64,000 nucleotides of DNA from Paguma larvata (Eukaryota > Chordata > Mammalia > Carnivora > Viverridae): contig CM057843.1 of assembly GCA_030068075.1 (NCBI GenBank), positions 36,551,332 through 36,615,331 of the forward strand, in the 5' to 3' direction. Below, one piece after another: positions 34,701 to 41,244 of this stretch. Position 1 is the stretch's first letter. The number at the start of each line of letters is the position of its first letter. A model generated the notes under the pieces. The model made no database searches, was not told the origin of the DNA, and saw only the letters and a list, made by a program, of their open reading frames with translations. A program made the translations under genes and the position numbers.

Positions 34701-35713
34701 AGACTCAGACGCTTAACTGACTGAACCACCCAGGTGCCCCAAGTATGCAACTCTTAATCTTAGGGTTGTGGGTTTGAGCCCCATGTTGAGTGTAGAAATT
34801 ACTTAAAAAAAAAAAAAAAAGATTGTGGTTTTCTTAAATGCTAAAGCCCTAATTATGTTACCCTAATTAAGCATTTCAAGTGTTTAACTACTTTCATTTT
34901 TTAAAAGTTTTAAGTAGTTTTCTTTTTAATTTTTTAAAAAATATTTTTGTTTATTTTTGAGAGAGAGAGAAAAAACAGAGCGCAAGCGGGAGAGGGGCAG
35001 AAAGAGAGGGAGACACGAATCTGAAGCAGGCTCTGAGCCATCAGCAGGTGTCACACTGTCAGCGCAGAGCCTGACATGGGGCTTGAACTCACAAACCGAG
35101 AGATCATGACCTGAGCCGAAGTCGGACACTTAACCAACTGAGCCACCCAGGCGCCCCAGGAGGAGCATTTTTATATTGTTCGGAAATTCTTCAGTTCCTA
35201 AACTTAAATGCTGAGATTTTTGTAAAGAAGACCAACTTTTCTTGTCACTGTTTGACTTTCTTAAATGGATTAATCTAAAATTAAATTTAAAATCTTACCT
35301 TTCCTTTTCCTGTTTATCTTCAGATTATGGATTGGATATGCCTCCTTCTGGATGCAAACTTTACTGTCGTGGTAATGATTCCAGAAGCAAAAAGGCTACT
35401 GTTAAGTCTTTACAAGTTTGTGAAATCCCAGGTGTGTGGTTATTTGATATATACTGAATTCCGTTTGTACCCAAGTATCACTTACATTATAATTTATTCT
35501 TAACATTTTTATCTTCGAATAGTTATAAGTGAGCACGGAGGATTTGTCCGTGTGTAGAAGTTACAGTAAAAGTTACTCTGAAACTTTTTTCTTTAGATCT
35601 GCATTTGTTCCGAGCTCAACAAGATTGAAGTAAGTTTCCGTGAGCTGCAGAAACTAAATCAAGAAAAGAATAATAGAGAATTGTATTCAATCGAAGTGCT
35701 GGAACTCTTCTGA
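16595..35713 (+). CDS. NOL11: Nucleolar protein 11 (18 coding exons; apparent frameshift in exon 5)
   Basis: NOL11 is a component of the UTP-A (t-UTP) subcomplex of the SSU processome; it works with UTP4/cirhin in rDNA transcription and early 18S pre-rRNA processing in the nucleolus. The joined exons read 716 residues if one missing base in exon 5 is allowed for; the human protein is recalled as 719. The start is MAALEEGF, in the promoter CpG island, and the end is IEVLELF-stop. Residues 1 to about 360 correspond to the beta-propeller half. A basic KRILRRRK near 378-385 could serve as a nuclear or nucleolar signal. Residues 508-584 are acidic and polar and probably disordered, and 585-716 form the helical C-terminal part. 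All introns are GT-AG. Introns carry many SINEs but no exon is interrupted. As written, a TAA at 22,181-22,183 truncates the product at about 166 residues. Identity is from memory of the human protein, not an alignment. Confidence 0.96.
17384..17598 (+). mobile_element. Felid SINE in NOL11 intron 1, perfect TSD
   Basis: Identical 16-bp agaaagtaattgtttt at 17,368-17,383 and 17,599-17,614. The head is intact and the insertion looks recent. Confidence 0.96.
17690..17892 (-). mobile_element. Felid SINE in NOL11 intron 1
   Basis: Opposite orientation to the copy about 90 bases upstream; ends gagccacccagatgcccc. Confidence 0.9.
18261..18374 (+). CDS. NOL11: NOL11 exon 2
   Basis: Residues 48-85, [15 protein letters not shown] through EFIVVHDNK. 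114 nt, phase 0 at both ends. Acceptor ttttactag, donor gtaagt. Contains the propeller-type strand segment [14 protein letters not shown]. Confidence 0.96.
18490..18546 (+). CDS. NOL11: NOL11 exon 3
   Basis: Residues 86-104, [19 protein letters not shown]. 57 nt, phase 0 at both ends. The VLRIWN motif is the typical WD-like strand end of a beta-propeller blade. Donor gtaagt; a pair of SINEs begins about 20 bases into the intron. Confidence 0.96.
18568..18795 (-). mobile_element. Felid SINE, first of tandem pair in intron 3
   Basis: With the next copy it sits between attttctaa at 18,559-18,567 and 18,978-18,986. The array starts only about 20 bases after the exon 3 donor. Confidence 0.9.
18796..18974 (-). 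mobile_element. Felid SINE, second of tandem pair in intron 3
   Basis: Abuts the head of the preceding copy; ends gagccacccaggcgccccg. Confidence 0.9.
19158..19180 (+). mobile_element. SINE head fragment
   Basis: Only gggcgcctgggtggctcagt plus three bases remain before an opposite-strand SINE begins. Confidence 0.8.
19181..19356 (-). mobile_element. Felid SINE in intron 3
   Basis: Poly-T joined to the plus-strand head fragment; (GA)n expanded to about 10 units; head complement gactgagctcccctgggcgt. Confidence 0.88.
19522..19707 (-). mobile_element. Felid SINE in intron 3
   Basis: Diverged copy ending aactgactcaacccaggcac. Confidence 0.85.
19741..19905 (+). mobile_element. Felid SINE, shortened, in intron 3
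   Basis: Head aggtgcctgggtggctcagt; body partly deleted; tail degenerate. TSD tgtctaactc at 19,729-19,738 and 19,911-19,920. Confidence 0.85.
19947..20141 (-). mobile_element. Felid SINE in intron 3
   Basis: From ttttttaatgtttatt to gagccacccaggtgcccc. A degenerate duplication ttggtaaatttta / ttggcaaatctta flanks it. Confidence 0.9.
20513..20694 (+). mobile_element. Felid SINE in intron 3
   Basis: Intact head, shortened body (CT block reduced), tail aaataagtaaactttaaaa. Short TSD aaggcttct on both sides. Confidence 0.9.
20861..21009 (+). CDS. NOL11: NOL11 exon 4
   Basis: Residues 105-153 plus two bases of Lys154: [13 protein letters not shown] to ISDDEVIK. 149 nt. Acceptor tttttctag, donor gtaagt. 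The reading frame is open throughout. Confidence 0.96.
21010..22143 (+). other. NOL11: NOL11 intron 4, no SINE
   Basis: 1.1 kb of unique sequence, unusual among the longer introns for having no SINE. No RNA gene or exon is recognised. A weak MIR-like stretch occurs near 21,895-21,960. Confidence 0.6.
22144..22200 (+). CDS. NOL11: NOL11 exon 5, 57 nt with one base missing
   Basis: Completes Lys154 and then reads WTKVFMVF. The frame slips just before 22,169 (ttc-ggcatcc), where one base is needed before gg to give an Arg codon ahead of the conserved [10 protein letters not shown], encoded in the shifted frame at 22,171-22,200. The slip brings TAA at 22,181-22,183 into frame. Acceptor tttttag and donor gtaagt are normal, and no alternative splice site next to the exon would restore the frame. 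Confidence 0.93.
22491..22635 (+). CDS. NOL11: NOL11 exon 6
   Basis: Residues 174-221 plus one base: [19 protein letters not shown] to [10 protein letters not shown]. 145 nt. Acceptor ttgtgtgcag, donor gtaaga. Fully open in the frame expected if exon 5 were 58 nt. Confidence 0.96.
22946..23169 (-). mobile_element. Felid SINE, first of four in intron 6
   Basis: Preceded by caggcttttttttt, matched after the element by ctggcttttttttt. Body near consensus. Confidence 0.92.
23230..23449 (-). mobile_element. Felid SINE, second of four in intron 6
   Basis: Long poly-T (23,220-23,247), near-consensus body, ends gagccacccaggcgcccct. Confidence 0.93.
23450..23649 (-). mobile_element. Felid SINE, third of four in intron 6
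   Basis: Abuts the head of the second copy with tttaatgttttatttatttt; ends gagccacccaggcgccc. Confidence 0.93.
23652..23852 (-). mobile_element. Felid SINE, fourth of four in intron 6
   Basis: Preceded by ttaggctttttttt; body gatgcggggctcgaacccat; ends ccccccaggcgcccccg. A repeated ggctttttttt at several junctions suggests repeated insertion into one T-rich site. Confidence 0.92.
23853..24246. other. Unique sequence in NOL11 intron 6
   Basis: No feature seen. Confidence 0.5.
24247..24440 (+). mobile_element. Felid SINE in intron 6, perfect TSD
   Basis: agaagatctttgga at 24,233-24,246 and 24,441-24,454. The tail ends in (GAAA)n. Confidence 0.95.
24540..24845 (-). mobile_element. Short-type SINE split by a felid SINE
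   Basis: 24,540-24,607 (taggctccatgcccagcata...) and 24,809-24,845 (gctctaccgactgagccagc) make one short-type copy. Confidence 0.85.
24608..24808 (+). mobile_element. Felid SINE inside short-type SINE
   Basis: Head caggcgcctgggtggctcag; tail aaaaataaacaaacattaaa. Host sequence ttgcacgttc / gtgcatgctc flanks it as an imperfect TSD. Confidence 0.9.
24846..25176. other. Unique sequence in NOL11 intron 6
   Basis: No feature seen. Confidence 0.5.
25177..25282 (-). mobile_element. Felid SINE, body truncated
   Basis: T17, GA-rich block and caagcagcctccacgctc-like start of the body; the head is missing. Confidence 0.8.
25477..25665 (+). CDS. NOL11: NOL11 exon 7
   Basis: Residues 222-284 plus one base: [20 protein letters not shown] to [13 protein letters not shown]. 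189 nt. Acceptor ccaacag. Donor gtgact is weak. The segment around [10 protein letters not shown] is more diverged than neighbouring exons, as recalled for this part of the protein. Confidence 0.95.
25850..25973 (-). mobile_element. Short-type tRNA SINE in intron 7
   Basis: Body gtaatctctgcaccccacgt; head complement gagacagccaggtgccccg. Confidence 0.85.
25974..26529. other. Unique sequence in NOL11 intron 7
   Basis: No feature seen. Confidence 0.5.
26530..26720 (+). mobile_element. Probable MIR fragment
   Basis: gtatcatttaatctcccaac-agcactaggagggaaggta follows the MIR core pattern. Degraded. Confidence 0.4.
26750..27125 (+). mobile_element. Old L1 fragments in intron 7
   Basis: accactgttagagtttccag, acgtgaatggtagcatgcca and ccctttccatgtcaacg match one old L1 3' pattern. 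aaggttcgtagcaatatcga and aagatctcccatgtgccccc match another. Confidence 0.5.
27270..27346 (+). CDS. NOL11: NOL11 exon 8
   Basis: Residues 285-310: [20 protein letters not shown] to GTSGQ. 77 nt, ends phase 0. Acceptor tttacag, donor gtaagt. [11 protein letters not shown] is a propeller-type blade edge. Confidence 0.95.
27452..27637 (-). mobile_element. Felid SINE in intron 8
   Basis: TSD atttggcagtttttg / atttggcaatttttg flanks it. The body carries gatcccacgaccctgagttc. Confidence 0.92.
27840..27966 (-). mobile_element. Short-type tRNA SINE in intron 8
   Basis: Body ctatatccattgtgggcttg; head complement agccagccaggcgcccc. Confidence 0.85.
28095..28205 (+). mobile_element. L2 3'-end fragment in intron 8
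   Basis: ctgtaaactttgtgaggcag, gtgtctagcaaaggtgctca and agtaaattgtgattgtttgg match the L2 3' end. Confidence 0.6.
28290..28481 (+). mobile_element. Diverged felid SINE in intron 8
   Basis: Head aggctcctgggtgattcag. aattctaatt flanks both ends. Confidence 0.85.
28807..29009 (+). mobile_element. Felid SINE in intron 8, perfect 18-bp TSD
   Basis: aaattatgcttcattcag at 28,789-28,806 and 29,010-29,027, identical. The head is mutated (ggggtgcgtgagtggcccag). Confidence 0.96.
29222..29345 (+). CDS. NOL11: NOL11 exon 9
   Basis: Residues 311-351 plus one base: [20 protein letters not shown] to GKLKHSQDP. 124 nt. Acceptor ttttcgtag, donor gtagga. A SINE poly-T begins about 11 bases beyond the donor. 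Confidence 0.95.
29356..29459 (-). mobile_element. Short-type tRNA SINE next to exon 9 donor
   Basis: T15, body cctctgtgccttgtggggct, head complement agccagccaggcgcccc; aggagct / aggaact duplicate. The poly-T starts at about intron position +11. Confidence 0.9.
29460..29952. other. Rest of NOL11 intron 9
   Basis: No repeat or exon recognised. Short open frames here carry no recognisable domain. Confidence 0.5.
29953..30041 (+). CDS. NOL11: NOL11 exon 10
   Basis: Residues 352-381: [16 protein letters not shown] to QNSEQSKRI. 89 nt, ends phase 0. Acceptor ttttctcag, donor gtaagt. HFVNWET is the conserved anchor of this exon. Confidence 0.95.
30082..30125 (+). mobile_element. Short-type SINE tail fragment
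   Basis: gtagagattacttaaaaata then A-rich; only the 3' end remains. Confidence 0.7.
30196..30385 (-). mobile_element. Felid SINE in intron 10
   Basis: TSD gggattatctta / ggaattatctta. Near-consensus body. Confidence 0.93.
30398..30818. other. Rest of NOL11 intron 10
   Basis: No feature seen; ends in the exon 11 acceptor. Confidence 0.5.
30819..30887 (+). CDS. NOL11: NOL11 exon 11
   Basis: Residues 382-404: [17 protein letters not shown] to LLSTIK. 69 nt, phase 0 at both ends. Acceptor aattccag, donor gtaaat. Opens with the basic LRRRK that continues the KRI ending exon 10. Confidence 0.96.
30888..31317 (+). other. NOL11 intron 11
   Basis: Contains a weak MIR-like stretch at about 30,985-31,085 and a (GTG)n of five units near 31,077. 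Otherwise unique. Confidence 0.4.
31318..31502 (+). CDS. NOL11: NOL11 exon 12
   Basis: Residues 405-465 plus two bases: [18 protein letters not shown], then [12 protein letters not shown] and KAEPSFYPR to HTRVLSYS. 185 nt. Acceptor cctttcag, donor gtaaat. First exon of the helical C-terminal half. Confidence 0.96.
31647..31772 (+). CDS. NOL11: NOL11 exon 13
   Basis: Residues 466-507 plus two bases: [16 protein letters not shown], then [14 protein letters not shown] to CACLKLFLS. 126 nt. Acceptor tgtctcag, donor gtaggt. Helical-repeat-like leucine pattern. Confidence 0.96.
31928..32158 (+). CDS. NOL11: NOL11 exon 14 (acidic linker)
   Basis: Residues 508-584 plus two bases: [20 protein letters not shown] to [10 protein letters not shown]. 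231 nt. Rich in Asp, Glu, Ser and Asn, so likely disordered. Acceptor cacaatag. Donor gtatcc departs from consensus at +4 to +6, but using it gives the conserved AALL-NAIL junction. Confidence 0.95.
32159..32572 (+). other. NOL11 intron 14, possible snoRNA host
   Basis: 414 bases with no transposon. An ANANNA (agatta, 32,407-32,412) and an ACA trinucleotide (32,475-32,477), three bases before a possible RNA end, are spaced as in an H/ACA snoRNA; flanking bases tgaag and tttca could close the second hairpin. Human NOL11 is known to host SNORA38B, but the intron is not remembered and the fold was not established. Confidence 0.25.
32573..32651 (+). CDS. NOL11: NOL11 exon 15
   Basis: Completes Leu585 and encodes residues 586-611: [18 protein letters not shown] to PAQHVT. 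79 nt, ends phase 0. Acceptor cccgagcag, donor gtgagt. Confidence 0.95.
32808..32935 (+). mobile_element. Short-type tRNA SINE in intron 15
   Basis: Head diverged (ggcgcctgcctagctggctg); body gagttcgagccccatgttgg and tail gtagagcttacttttaaa are clear. Confidence 0.85.
33228..33320 (+). CDS. NOL11: NOL11 exon 16
   Basis: Residues 612-642: [19 protein letters not shown] to PPTLNQ. 93 nt, phase 0 at both ends. Acceptor ctgcccag, donor gtaaga. Confidence 0.96.
33689..33888 (-). mobile_element. Felid SINE inside L1 fragment
   Basis: From ttttttttaatgtttatt to gagccacccaggtgcccc. The L1 text resumes directly after it. Confidence 0.92.
33931..33953. repeat. (CA)n microsatellite
   Basis: About 11 CA units within the L1 fragment. 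Confidence 0.9.
34467..34820 (+). mobile_element. Short-type SINE split by a felid SINE in intron 16
   Basis: 34,467-34,507 holds the head (tgcctggctggctcagtcgg) and 34,742-34,820 the body and tail ending A16. Confidence 0.9.
34508..34741 (-). mobile_element. Felid SINE inserted in short-type SINE
   Basis: Exact TSD agtatgcaactctt at 34,494-34,507 and 34,742-34,755. (GA)n of about 11 units. Confidence 0.95.
34917..35157 (-). mobile_element. Felid SINE in intron 16
   Basis: Carries a small internal duplication (tcagcaggtgtcacactgtcagcgc); ends gagccacccaggcgcccc. Confidence 0.9.
35324..35431 (+). CDS. NOL11: NOL11 exon 17
   Basis: Residues 643-678: [20 protein letters not shown] to YKFVKSQ. 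108 nt, phase 0 at both ends. Acceptor tatcttcag, donor gtgtgt. Confidence 0.96.
35597..35713 (+). CDS. NOL11: NOL11 exon 18 (terminal coding)
   Basis: Residues 679-716 and stop TGA at 35,711-35,713: [19 protein letters not shown] to SIEVLELF. 117 nt. Acceptor ttctttag. The [14 protein letters not shown] helix is highly conserved in the recalled human protein. Confidence 0.96.
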   Translation: MCICSELNKIEVSFRELQKLNQEKNNRELYSIEVLELF

Positions 35714-36540
35714 CATTACCGGTTCTCCTTCATAGATGTTTTATGAAGCTCTTTTATGTGAATTCTTCCTACTCATCCAGGCAAGAGATACGTTTTGTTT
35801 GTAACTGTCTCCGTGACCGGAGAAATGGGTCAGCTGCTACCTGGGCCGTCACTGTTTCCTTCTTCTGGGTTGGACTGTAGGTTTCATATGAACCTATTTT
35901 AGTTCGTGGTCATTGGTGGGGAAGAGGTTCTGAAACTTTTTTTAAATATGTAACTGAGCTGATTTTAAGTAAACTTATTTGTGTATTGATAAAAATCTAA
36001 TTTCTTAACATGTGTTTTGGTTAGTTCTTCTTTTAGTAAAAAACAAAACAAAACAAAAAAACCCCAAAAATTTCCCCAACTGAAACCGTGATTCTGAGAA
36101 GAATGTGCTTTTATCGGAGTCAGAAGCTGTGCCCGCTCCTCCGTGCTCGCGGGGGGGAGGCTGAAGAGGTCAGTGAGTTCCGCAGGCGACGGGGGGGGGG
36201 GGGGGGGGTGGGGGGTGGGGGGGGGGTGGGGGGGTGGGGGGGGTGGGGGGAGTGGGAGGGGGAGGCGGGGAGACTGATGTGGACGTCACTTTACCTGCCT
36301 CTGCTCCCCTTCCTTCCGGCCCCGGGTGGACGATGCCTCTTTCTATTTATCATCTCTCAGAACATCTTCACCATGAGTTGGGAATTTAGTTTTTTGTCTT
36401 ACTAAATAGTGAAAAAGTCTGTTCTGAAGACAGCCCTATGGTTAGTTGACCATAGAATTTCCCATTTTAACTCTTTGGATTTAGGACAAATGAGAGGTTT
36501 TATGTAGATGAAACGGGTACGTTTGTTTCTTGAAAATAAA
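35714..36540 (+). other. NOL11: NOL11 3' untranslated region, extent uncertain
   Basis: Unique, SINE-free sequence after the stop. The first canonical AATAAA is at 36,535-36,540; weaker variants such as gataaa occur near 35,990. Which is used cannot be told from sequence, so the G-tract at 36,191 may or may not be in the mRNA. Confidence 0.5.
36191..36270 (+). repeat. Poly-G / GGGGGT tract
   Basis: About 70 of 80 bases are G, with single T (or A) interruptions: an uninterrupted G18, then runs of 6-11 G separated by T. Strong G-quadruplex potential; also a place where base counts are least reliable. Confidence 0.95.
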
Positions 36541-37224
36541 CTCAAGATTGATCTTTGTTAAAAATGAAATCATTCTTTCAGGTGATGAATTAAGATCCCT
36601 ATAAATAACTCGAAGCATTTCTGAGTGATGAAAATCTCTGTGGAGTAAATCACTTTGAAGCCTGTTTTAACTTGAAAAGTTGCAATATGTTAAAAACAAT
36701 TCCTGTAAATTCTAGTGCATAAATATAAGCTCAAGTGTGATTGTAGGGCCCAGGGTCACAGAACCCCGATTGCTTAACTTAATTTGCAGTAGAGAAAGGC
36801 TTCATTTTAGGTCGGCACTCCACGTAAACTTCAGTTACAACTATGACATTAAACCAACAGCCGCCCCTCAATTGTTCTTAATCTCTCTTTAATCCTGAGA
36901 GAAAAGAAATACAAAGCTAACAGCATCTGTTAATTGTCATGCTCACTTTATATAATAGGACTTTTTGCTCCATTTAAAGTGATACGGTACTTCTCAGCAG
37001 AAATAGAAAATCTGGGTTTTCATAGTAGTAGAGTTTCTGTATATGATCCTTATAAAGTCTTTATTGTAAAGTTTAATAATGTGGTTTTAGTATTATGGAA
37101 ATTTTGCTGATGTTCCATGCTACAAAGTTAGGTTGCCTGCAGTCTAAGTCACTAAATTTAGAATAAGGATTTTATAAGGACATATAGAGACTTTTTTTTT
37201 TTTATTGAAGTTTAAATTGACAGT
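36541..37224. other. AT-rich unique sequence downstream of NOL11
   Basis: No exon or repeat recognised. Confidence 0.5.
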
Positions 37225-37335
37225 AGACTCTTGGAGGCTGAATCCTTCAAGGCAAGGATTGTGTCTTGCCCTTTCTGGACCACTAGCACGTGATTAGTGT
37301 TCAGTAAATGGTTACTGAATAAAGTTATTGAATAA
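37225..37335 (+). mobile_element. L2 3'-end fragment
   Basis: caaggcaaggattgtgtctt-gccctttctgg and gtgttcagtaaatggttact-gaataaa match the L2 3' end. Confidence 0.65.
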
Positions 37336-37701
37336 TGGATCTTATCTGTCCAGCTGTCAAGTAATAATTCTAAGGGTGTGCAGTAGTTAATTTTTCTGGA
37401 AATTAAATCATCTGCGTTCACTACATATGGGCAGTGTACCTTTTGCCTATATTTATACTTACTTTTCATAACCCTAAATTATATCTCAGATTTGTTTCTG
37501 ATTACATAGTACATCTACAAAAATAAAAAGAATTGTCTTTTAAACTTAAATCCTTCATCTCAGAAGCGATTTCGTGCTGTGAACTTAACGTTTTACGAGG
37601 GAAATGTGGACTAACAGTTTATCATTAATACTTGGAATTAGACATTTGTTTGCCTTTTGCATCTTTAGGTTTCTTTGTAAATATTTGGTGACTGTAAATA
37701 T
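37336..37701. other. AT-rich unique sequence
   Basis: No feature seen. Confidence 0.5.
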
Positions 37702-37716
37702 TCTGGATCATGTATA

Positions 37717-37786
37717 GAATTTTCTCGAACTCAAAACCCCTGAGATCAAGAGTCACATGCTCTTCCGACTGAGCCCGCCAAGCCCC
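37717..37786 (-). mobile_element. Short-type SINE, tail-truncated, with TSD
   Basis: Exact tctggatcatgtata at 37,702-37,716 and 37,787-37,801. Only about 70 bases remain. Confidence 0.9.
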
Positions 37787-37855
37787 TCTGGATCATGTAT
37801 AAAACTTTATTATGTTTTGCTTATTTTATTTTTTTCACGTATAGAGCTTTAAAAT

Positions 37856-38082
37856 GGTGCCTGGGTGGCTCAGTTGGTTAGGCATCCAACTCTTCATTTC
37901 AGCTCAGGCCATAATCTCTTGGTTCATGAGATTGAGCCCCATGTTGGCCTCTGTGCTGACAGCACTGAGCCTGCTTGGGATTCTTTCTCTCTCTCTGTCT
38001 CTCTCTCTCTGTTTCTCCCTCCTCCCTCTCTTCCTCTCTCTCTTTCTCTCAAAATAAATAAACTTTAAAAAAAAAAAAAAGA
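37856..38082 (+). mobile_element. Felid SINE
   Basis: Head ggtgcctgggtggctcagtt; long CT block; tail A14. Confidence 0.92.
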
Positions 38083-38088
38083 ATTTTA

Positions 38089-38294
38089 GGGGCGCCTGGA
38101 TGGCTCAGTTCATTGAGTGTCCAACTTCAGCTCAGGTCATGATCTCATGGTTCGTGGATTCAGTCCCCACCTCAGGCTCGCTGCTGTCAGTGTAGAGCCC
38201 ACTTCAGATCTTCTCTCCCCGTCTCTCCCTGCTCCTTCCCTGCTTGTGCTCTCTCTCTCCCAAAAATAAATAAATCTTAAAAAAAAAAAAAAAG
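38089..38294 (+). mobile_element. Felid SINE
   Basis: Head ggggcgcctggatggctcag; tail aaaaataaataaatctta then A14. Confidence 0.93.
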
Positions 38295-38441
38295 ACAAGA
38301 TGGACTTTTTGCCCCAATTCTTTAAAAACATTTTAATCTCAAAATAGTTATAAGAGAAAACAGTGAACACCCATTTATTCTTGACCTAAAATTACTTACT
38401 GATAACATTTTGCCATGTTTGCTTCACCACTCTCCATATAT

Positions 38442-38636
38442 TTTTTTTCATTTTTTTTAGTTTATTTATTTATTTATTTTGAAAGAGAGTGGGAGAGGGG
38501 CAGAGAGAGATTTCTAAGCAGCTTCCATAGGGTCAGTCCAGAGCCTGACCCAGGGTCCAAACTCACAACTCATGAGATCATGACCTAAGCTGAAACCAAG
38601 AGCCTGATGCTTAACCAACTGAGCCACCAGGAGCCC
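38442..38636 (-). mobile_element. Felid SINE inside old L1
   Basis: Ends gagccaccaggagcccct; (TTTA)n at the tail end. Confidence 0.9.
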
Positions 38637-39210
38637 CTGTTGTTTTTCTTTCTTTAGAATGAATCATTTAAGAGATTTGCAAACATCCAAATTAATACGA
38701 TAATTCAGTTTAACCCCATAAATATATCAGTTGAGTCCTCTAAAACAAGAGCATTATTTTACATGACCACAATGAAATTATCTCAGGTTCAAGAAATCGA
38801 TATTAATACTGTACTGTTTGGAATGATCACAGTCCTTATTCAGGTTTTCACAGTTGTCTCCGGAGTGTCTCCTGTAACCAGCCTTTTTCCTTATAAAATC
38901 CTCTCAAGGATCTTGCACTGCATTTAGTTTTCATGTGTCCTTAATTTCCCTAGATAGTGCAATTTCGAGAATCTAGGCCAGTTACTTTACACAACATCCC
39001 TCAATTTGGATTTATCTTCTTTCACATGATGAGATTCAGAGTAAACATTTTTGACAGGAAAGTACAGAGAAGGCAGGGCATCAGGCGCCATTGGCCATTG
39101 ATGAGACTTGATGAGACTTGTCCCATCGTTGGTGATGTTAAATTGGATCACTTAGGTAGAGTTTACCAGATTGCCTCGCTGTACCAGACTGCCTCTATCT
39201 TTTCCCTTTG

Positions 39211-39390
39211 CCTTTTTTTTTTTTTTTTTTTTTTAGAGCGAGGGAGCAAAGGAGAGTCAGAGAGAGAATCCCAAGCAGGTTCCTCGCTGTCAGCGCAGAG
39301 CCTGACATGGGACTTGATCTCACAAACCGGGAGATCATAACCTAAGCCAAAACCAAGTGTCACACGCTGAATGAAGCCACCCGGGTGCCC
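39211..39390 (-). mobile_element. Felid SINE inside old L1, perfect TSD
   Basis: ctatcttttccctttg at 39,195-39,210 and 39,391-39,406, identical 16 bp. Poly-T of about 22. Confidence 0.95.
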
Positions 39391-39560
39391 CTATCTTTTC
39401 CCTTTGTAACCCCCTTAGTAACCTGTGTGTATCTTCGAGACTGTGAATACTGTATTCTAGAATATTCTTCCCCAACAGTGGTTTTTCAGATCTATTGGTA
39501 ATTTTTGCCTGAATCAGTTGTTACTTTGGTGGTTGTGATTGCAAATTGTAAAATGGTTTT

Positions 39561-40044
39561 GGCATAAATTTCACTCTAAACCAAGTGCTGTGCCAAGAGC
39601 CACCATTCTCAACTCTGCTGTCTGCTTTCTAATCTATAGGTGGATGGAACTGTTTCACAGATTCGAATAGTTATCATCACATTGAGCGTACCATGTGTGG
39701 TCTATTTTTTTCACTTAATATCTTCATCAAAAGCTATTTTTACCTAGTTACTATGTTTTGATTCTTAAAAGTTTCAGACTCGGAAAACTATAGAACTGAA
39801 AAGGCTCACCAGTAATTTATTCCTCAGTGTTCAGTGTCTCACTCAGTTCCCACAGCTTCGTACTTTGCACAACTAAAGTGTGACTTCGGATTATACCATC
39901 CCACTTCCTTAAATCATCATTATAATTTTAGGATACTTAAAAGAATACCCAAATCAGTAGAATTTTTGGAATGCTTCTGTTTGCTACGAATTTCTTAAGG
40001 AAAAAAAAATTAAATTCTGGACAACTTTCTTGAAGAGGAATCAT
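39561..40044. other. Unique sequence
   Basis: No feature seen. Confidence 0.5.
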
Positions 40045-40242
40045 TTTTTTTTTAATGTTTATTTTGAGAGAGAGCTCGTGCATGCAAGTGGGGGAGTGGC
40101 AGGGGGAGGGAGACTGAGGATCCGAAGTGGGCTCTGCGCTGACAGCAGCGGCCCCAGCGTGGGGCTCGAATTCACGAACCACGAGATTATGACCTGAGCC
40201 AGTCAGCTCAGATGCTCAACTGCCTGAGCCACTTAGGTACCC
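40045..40242 (-). mobile_element. Felid SINE
   Basis: Body gcgtggggctcgaattcacg; head complement diverged (gagccacttaggtacccc). Confidence 0.9.
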
Positions 40243-40316
40243 CAAAAAGTCATTTTAAATTACATTTTCAGAAGTTCTGGTCTCTTAAGAGAGCAGTAGA
40301 CTATTATTAAAAAGGT

Positions 40317-40400
40317 TTTATATATATGTGTGTGTGTGTGTGTGTATATATGCATATAATGTATATAAATATAAATGTATAAATTATATACATGTATATA
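40317..40400. repeat. (TG)n/(TA)n microsatellite
   Basis: tatatatgtgtgtgtgtgtgtgtgtata-type repeat decaying into TA-rich sequence. Confidence 0.85.
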
Positions 40401-40498
40401 AATTTTTTCAAGTAGGCTCTGTACCCAGAATGGGGCTCGAACTCATAACCCCAAGGTCAGGGGATCACTTGCTCTATGAACCAGCCAGCCAGGCACCC
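40400..40498 (-). mobile_element. Short-type tRNA SINE
   Basis: Body gtaggctctgtacccagaat; head complement cagccagccaggcacccc. Confidence 0.85.
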
Positions 40499-40684
40499 CT
40501 GAAGTGGTTTTATTTATTTTTTATTTTTTTATTTTTCTTCAGGAACTGATAGAATGCTGTTATCAACTGAAAACAATGTCTATTTATTGTCACAACTATG
40601 TATCAATGGAGTAATAAAGGTTATATATTAGTCTTGAAGTAGTACCATCTGACGATGGTAGCTTTGTTTTGTTTTGTTTGTTTT

Positions 40685-40990
40685 TGTTTGTTTTAATAGT
40701 TTATTGTCAAATTGGTTTCTATACAACACCCAGTGCTCAATCCAATGAGCGCCCTCCTCTGTGCCCACCACCCACTCTCCCCCCTCCCACACCCATCTCT
40801 CCCCTCAGTTCTTTCTTATTCTTTGAGAGTCTCTCATGTCATGTCTTCCTTCCTCTCTGTGGCTTTTTTTTTTCTTCCCCCTTTCCCTCTTCCCCTCCCC
40901 CCTGGTTCTCTGCTAGGTCTTCCAAAGCCTACCTATGCGTGGGAACATATGGCATCTGTCTTTCTCTGCCTGAAGTGGTCTTAAATAAGT
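40685..40990 (+). mobile_element. Felid L1 fragment
   Basis: gtttattgtcaaattggttt, tacaacacccagtgctcaat, tctttgagagtctctcatgt and gggaacatatggcatctgtc are a common felid L1 pattern. No coding content. Confidence 0.7.
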
Positions 40991-40998
40991 GTCTGTTG

Positions 40999-41081
40999 GG
41001 GCACCAGGGTGGCTCAGTCAGCTAAGCATCCAGCTCTTGATTTCGGCTCAGGTCATGATCTCCCGGTTCATAGGATCGAGC
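40999..41081 (+). mobile_element. Felid SINE, 3'-truncated
   Basis: Head ggggcaccagggtggctcag to ttcataggatcgag; CT block and tail missing. Confidence 0.88.
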
Positions 41082-41244
41082 TTTTAATACATTTCGGGTC
41101 CCGGTTGCTATGCTGTTCTATGCTCATTTTCAGGCTTGGAATATAAGAGTTCCTTTTACTTGTGTTTTACCTAGTAAGATGGATGTACAAGTGTATATTT
41201 GCCACTTAAGTTTATAATGTGTAAGTTAGTGTATATTAGATTAT

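Larger units (their letters stand above)
38310..39560 (+). mobile_element. Old L1 fragment interrupted by two SINEs
   Basis: aacattttgccatgtttgct, ttacatgaccacaatgaaat, cttgcactgcatttagtttt-catgtgtcc and atttttgcctgaatcagttg fit one old L1 3' region. SINEs lie at 38,442-38,636 and 39,211-39,390. Confidence 0.6.

Noticed and set aside
16595..35713. NOL11 as a pseudogene because of the exon 5 stop
   Set aside because: All introns, splice sites and 17 other exons are intact, a CpG-island promoter is present and no other damage is seen. One indel does not establish a pseudogene.
36088..36405. Glycine-rich open frame
   Set aside because: Produced by the poly-G tract; no coding signal.
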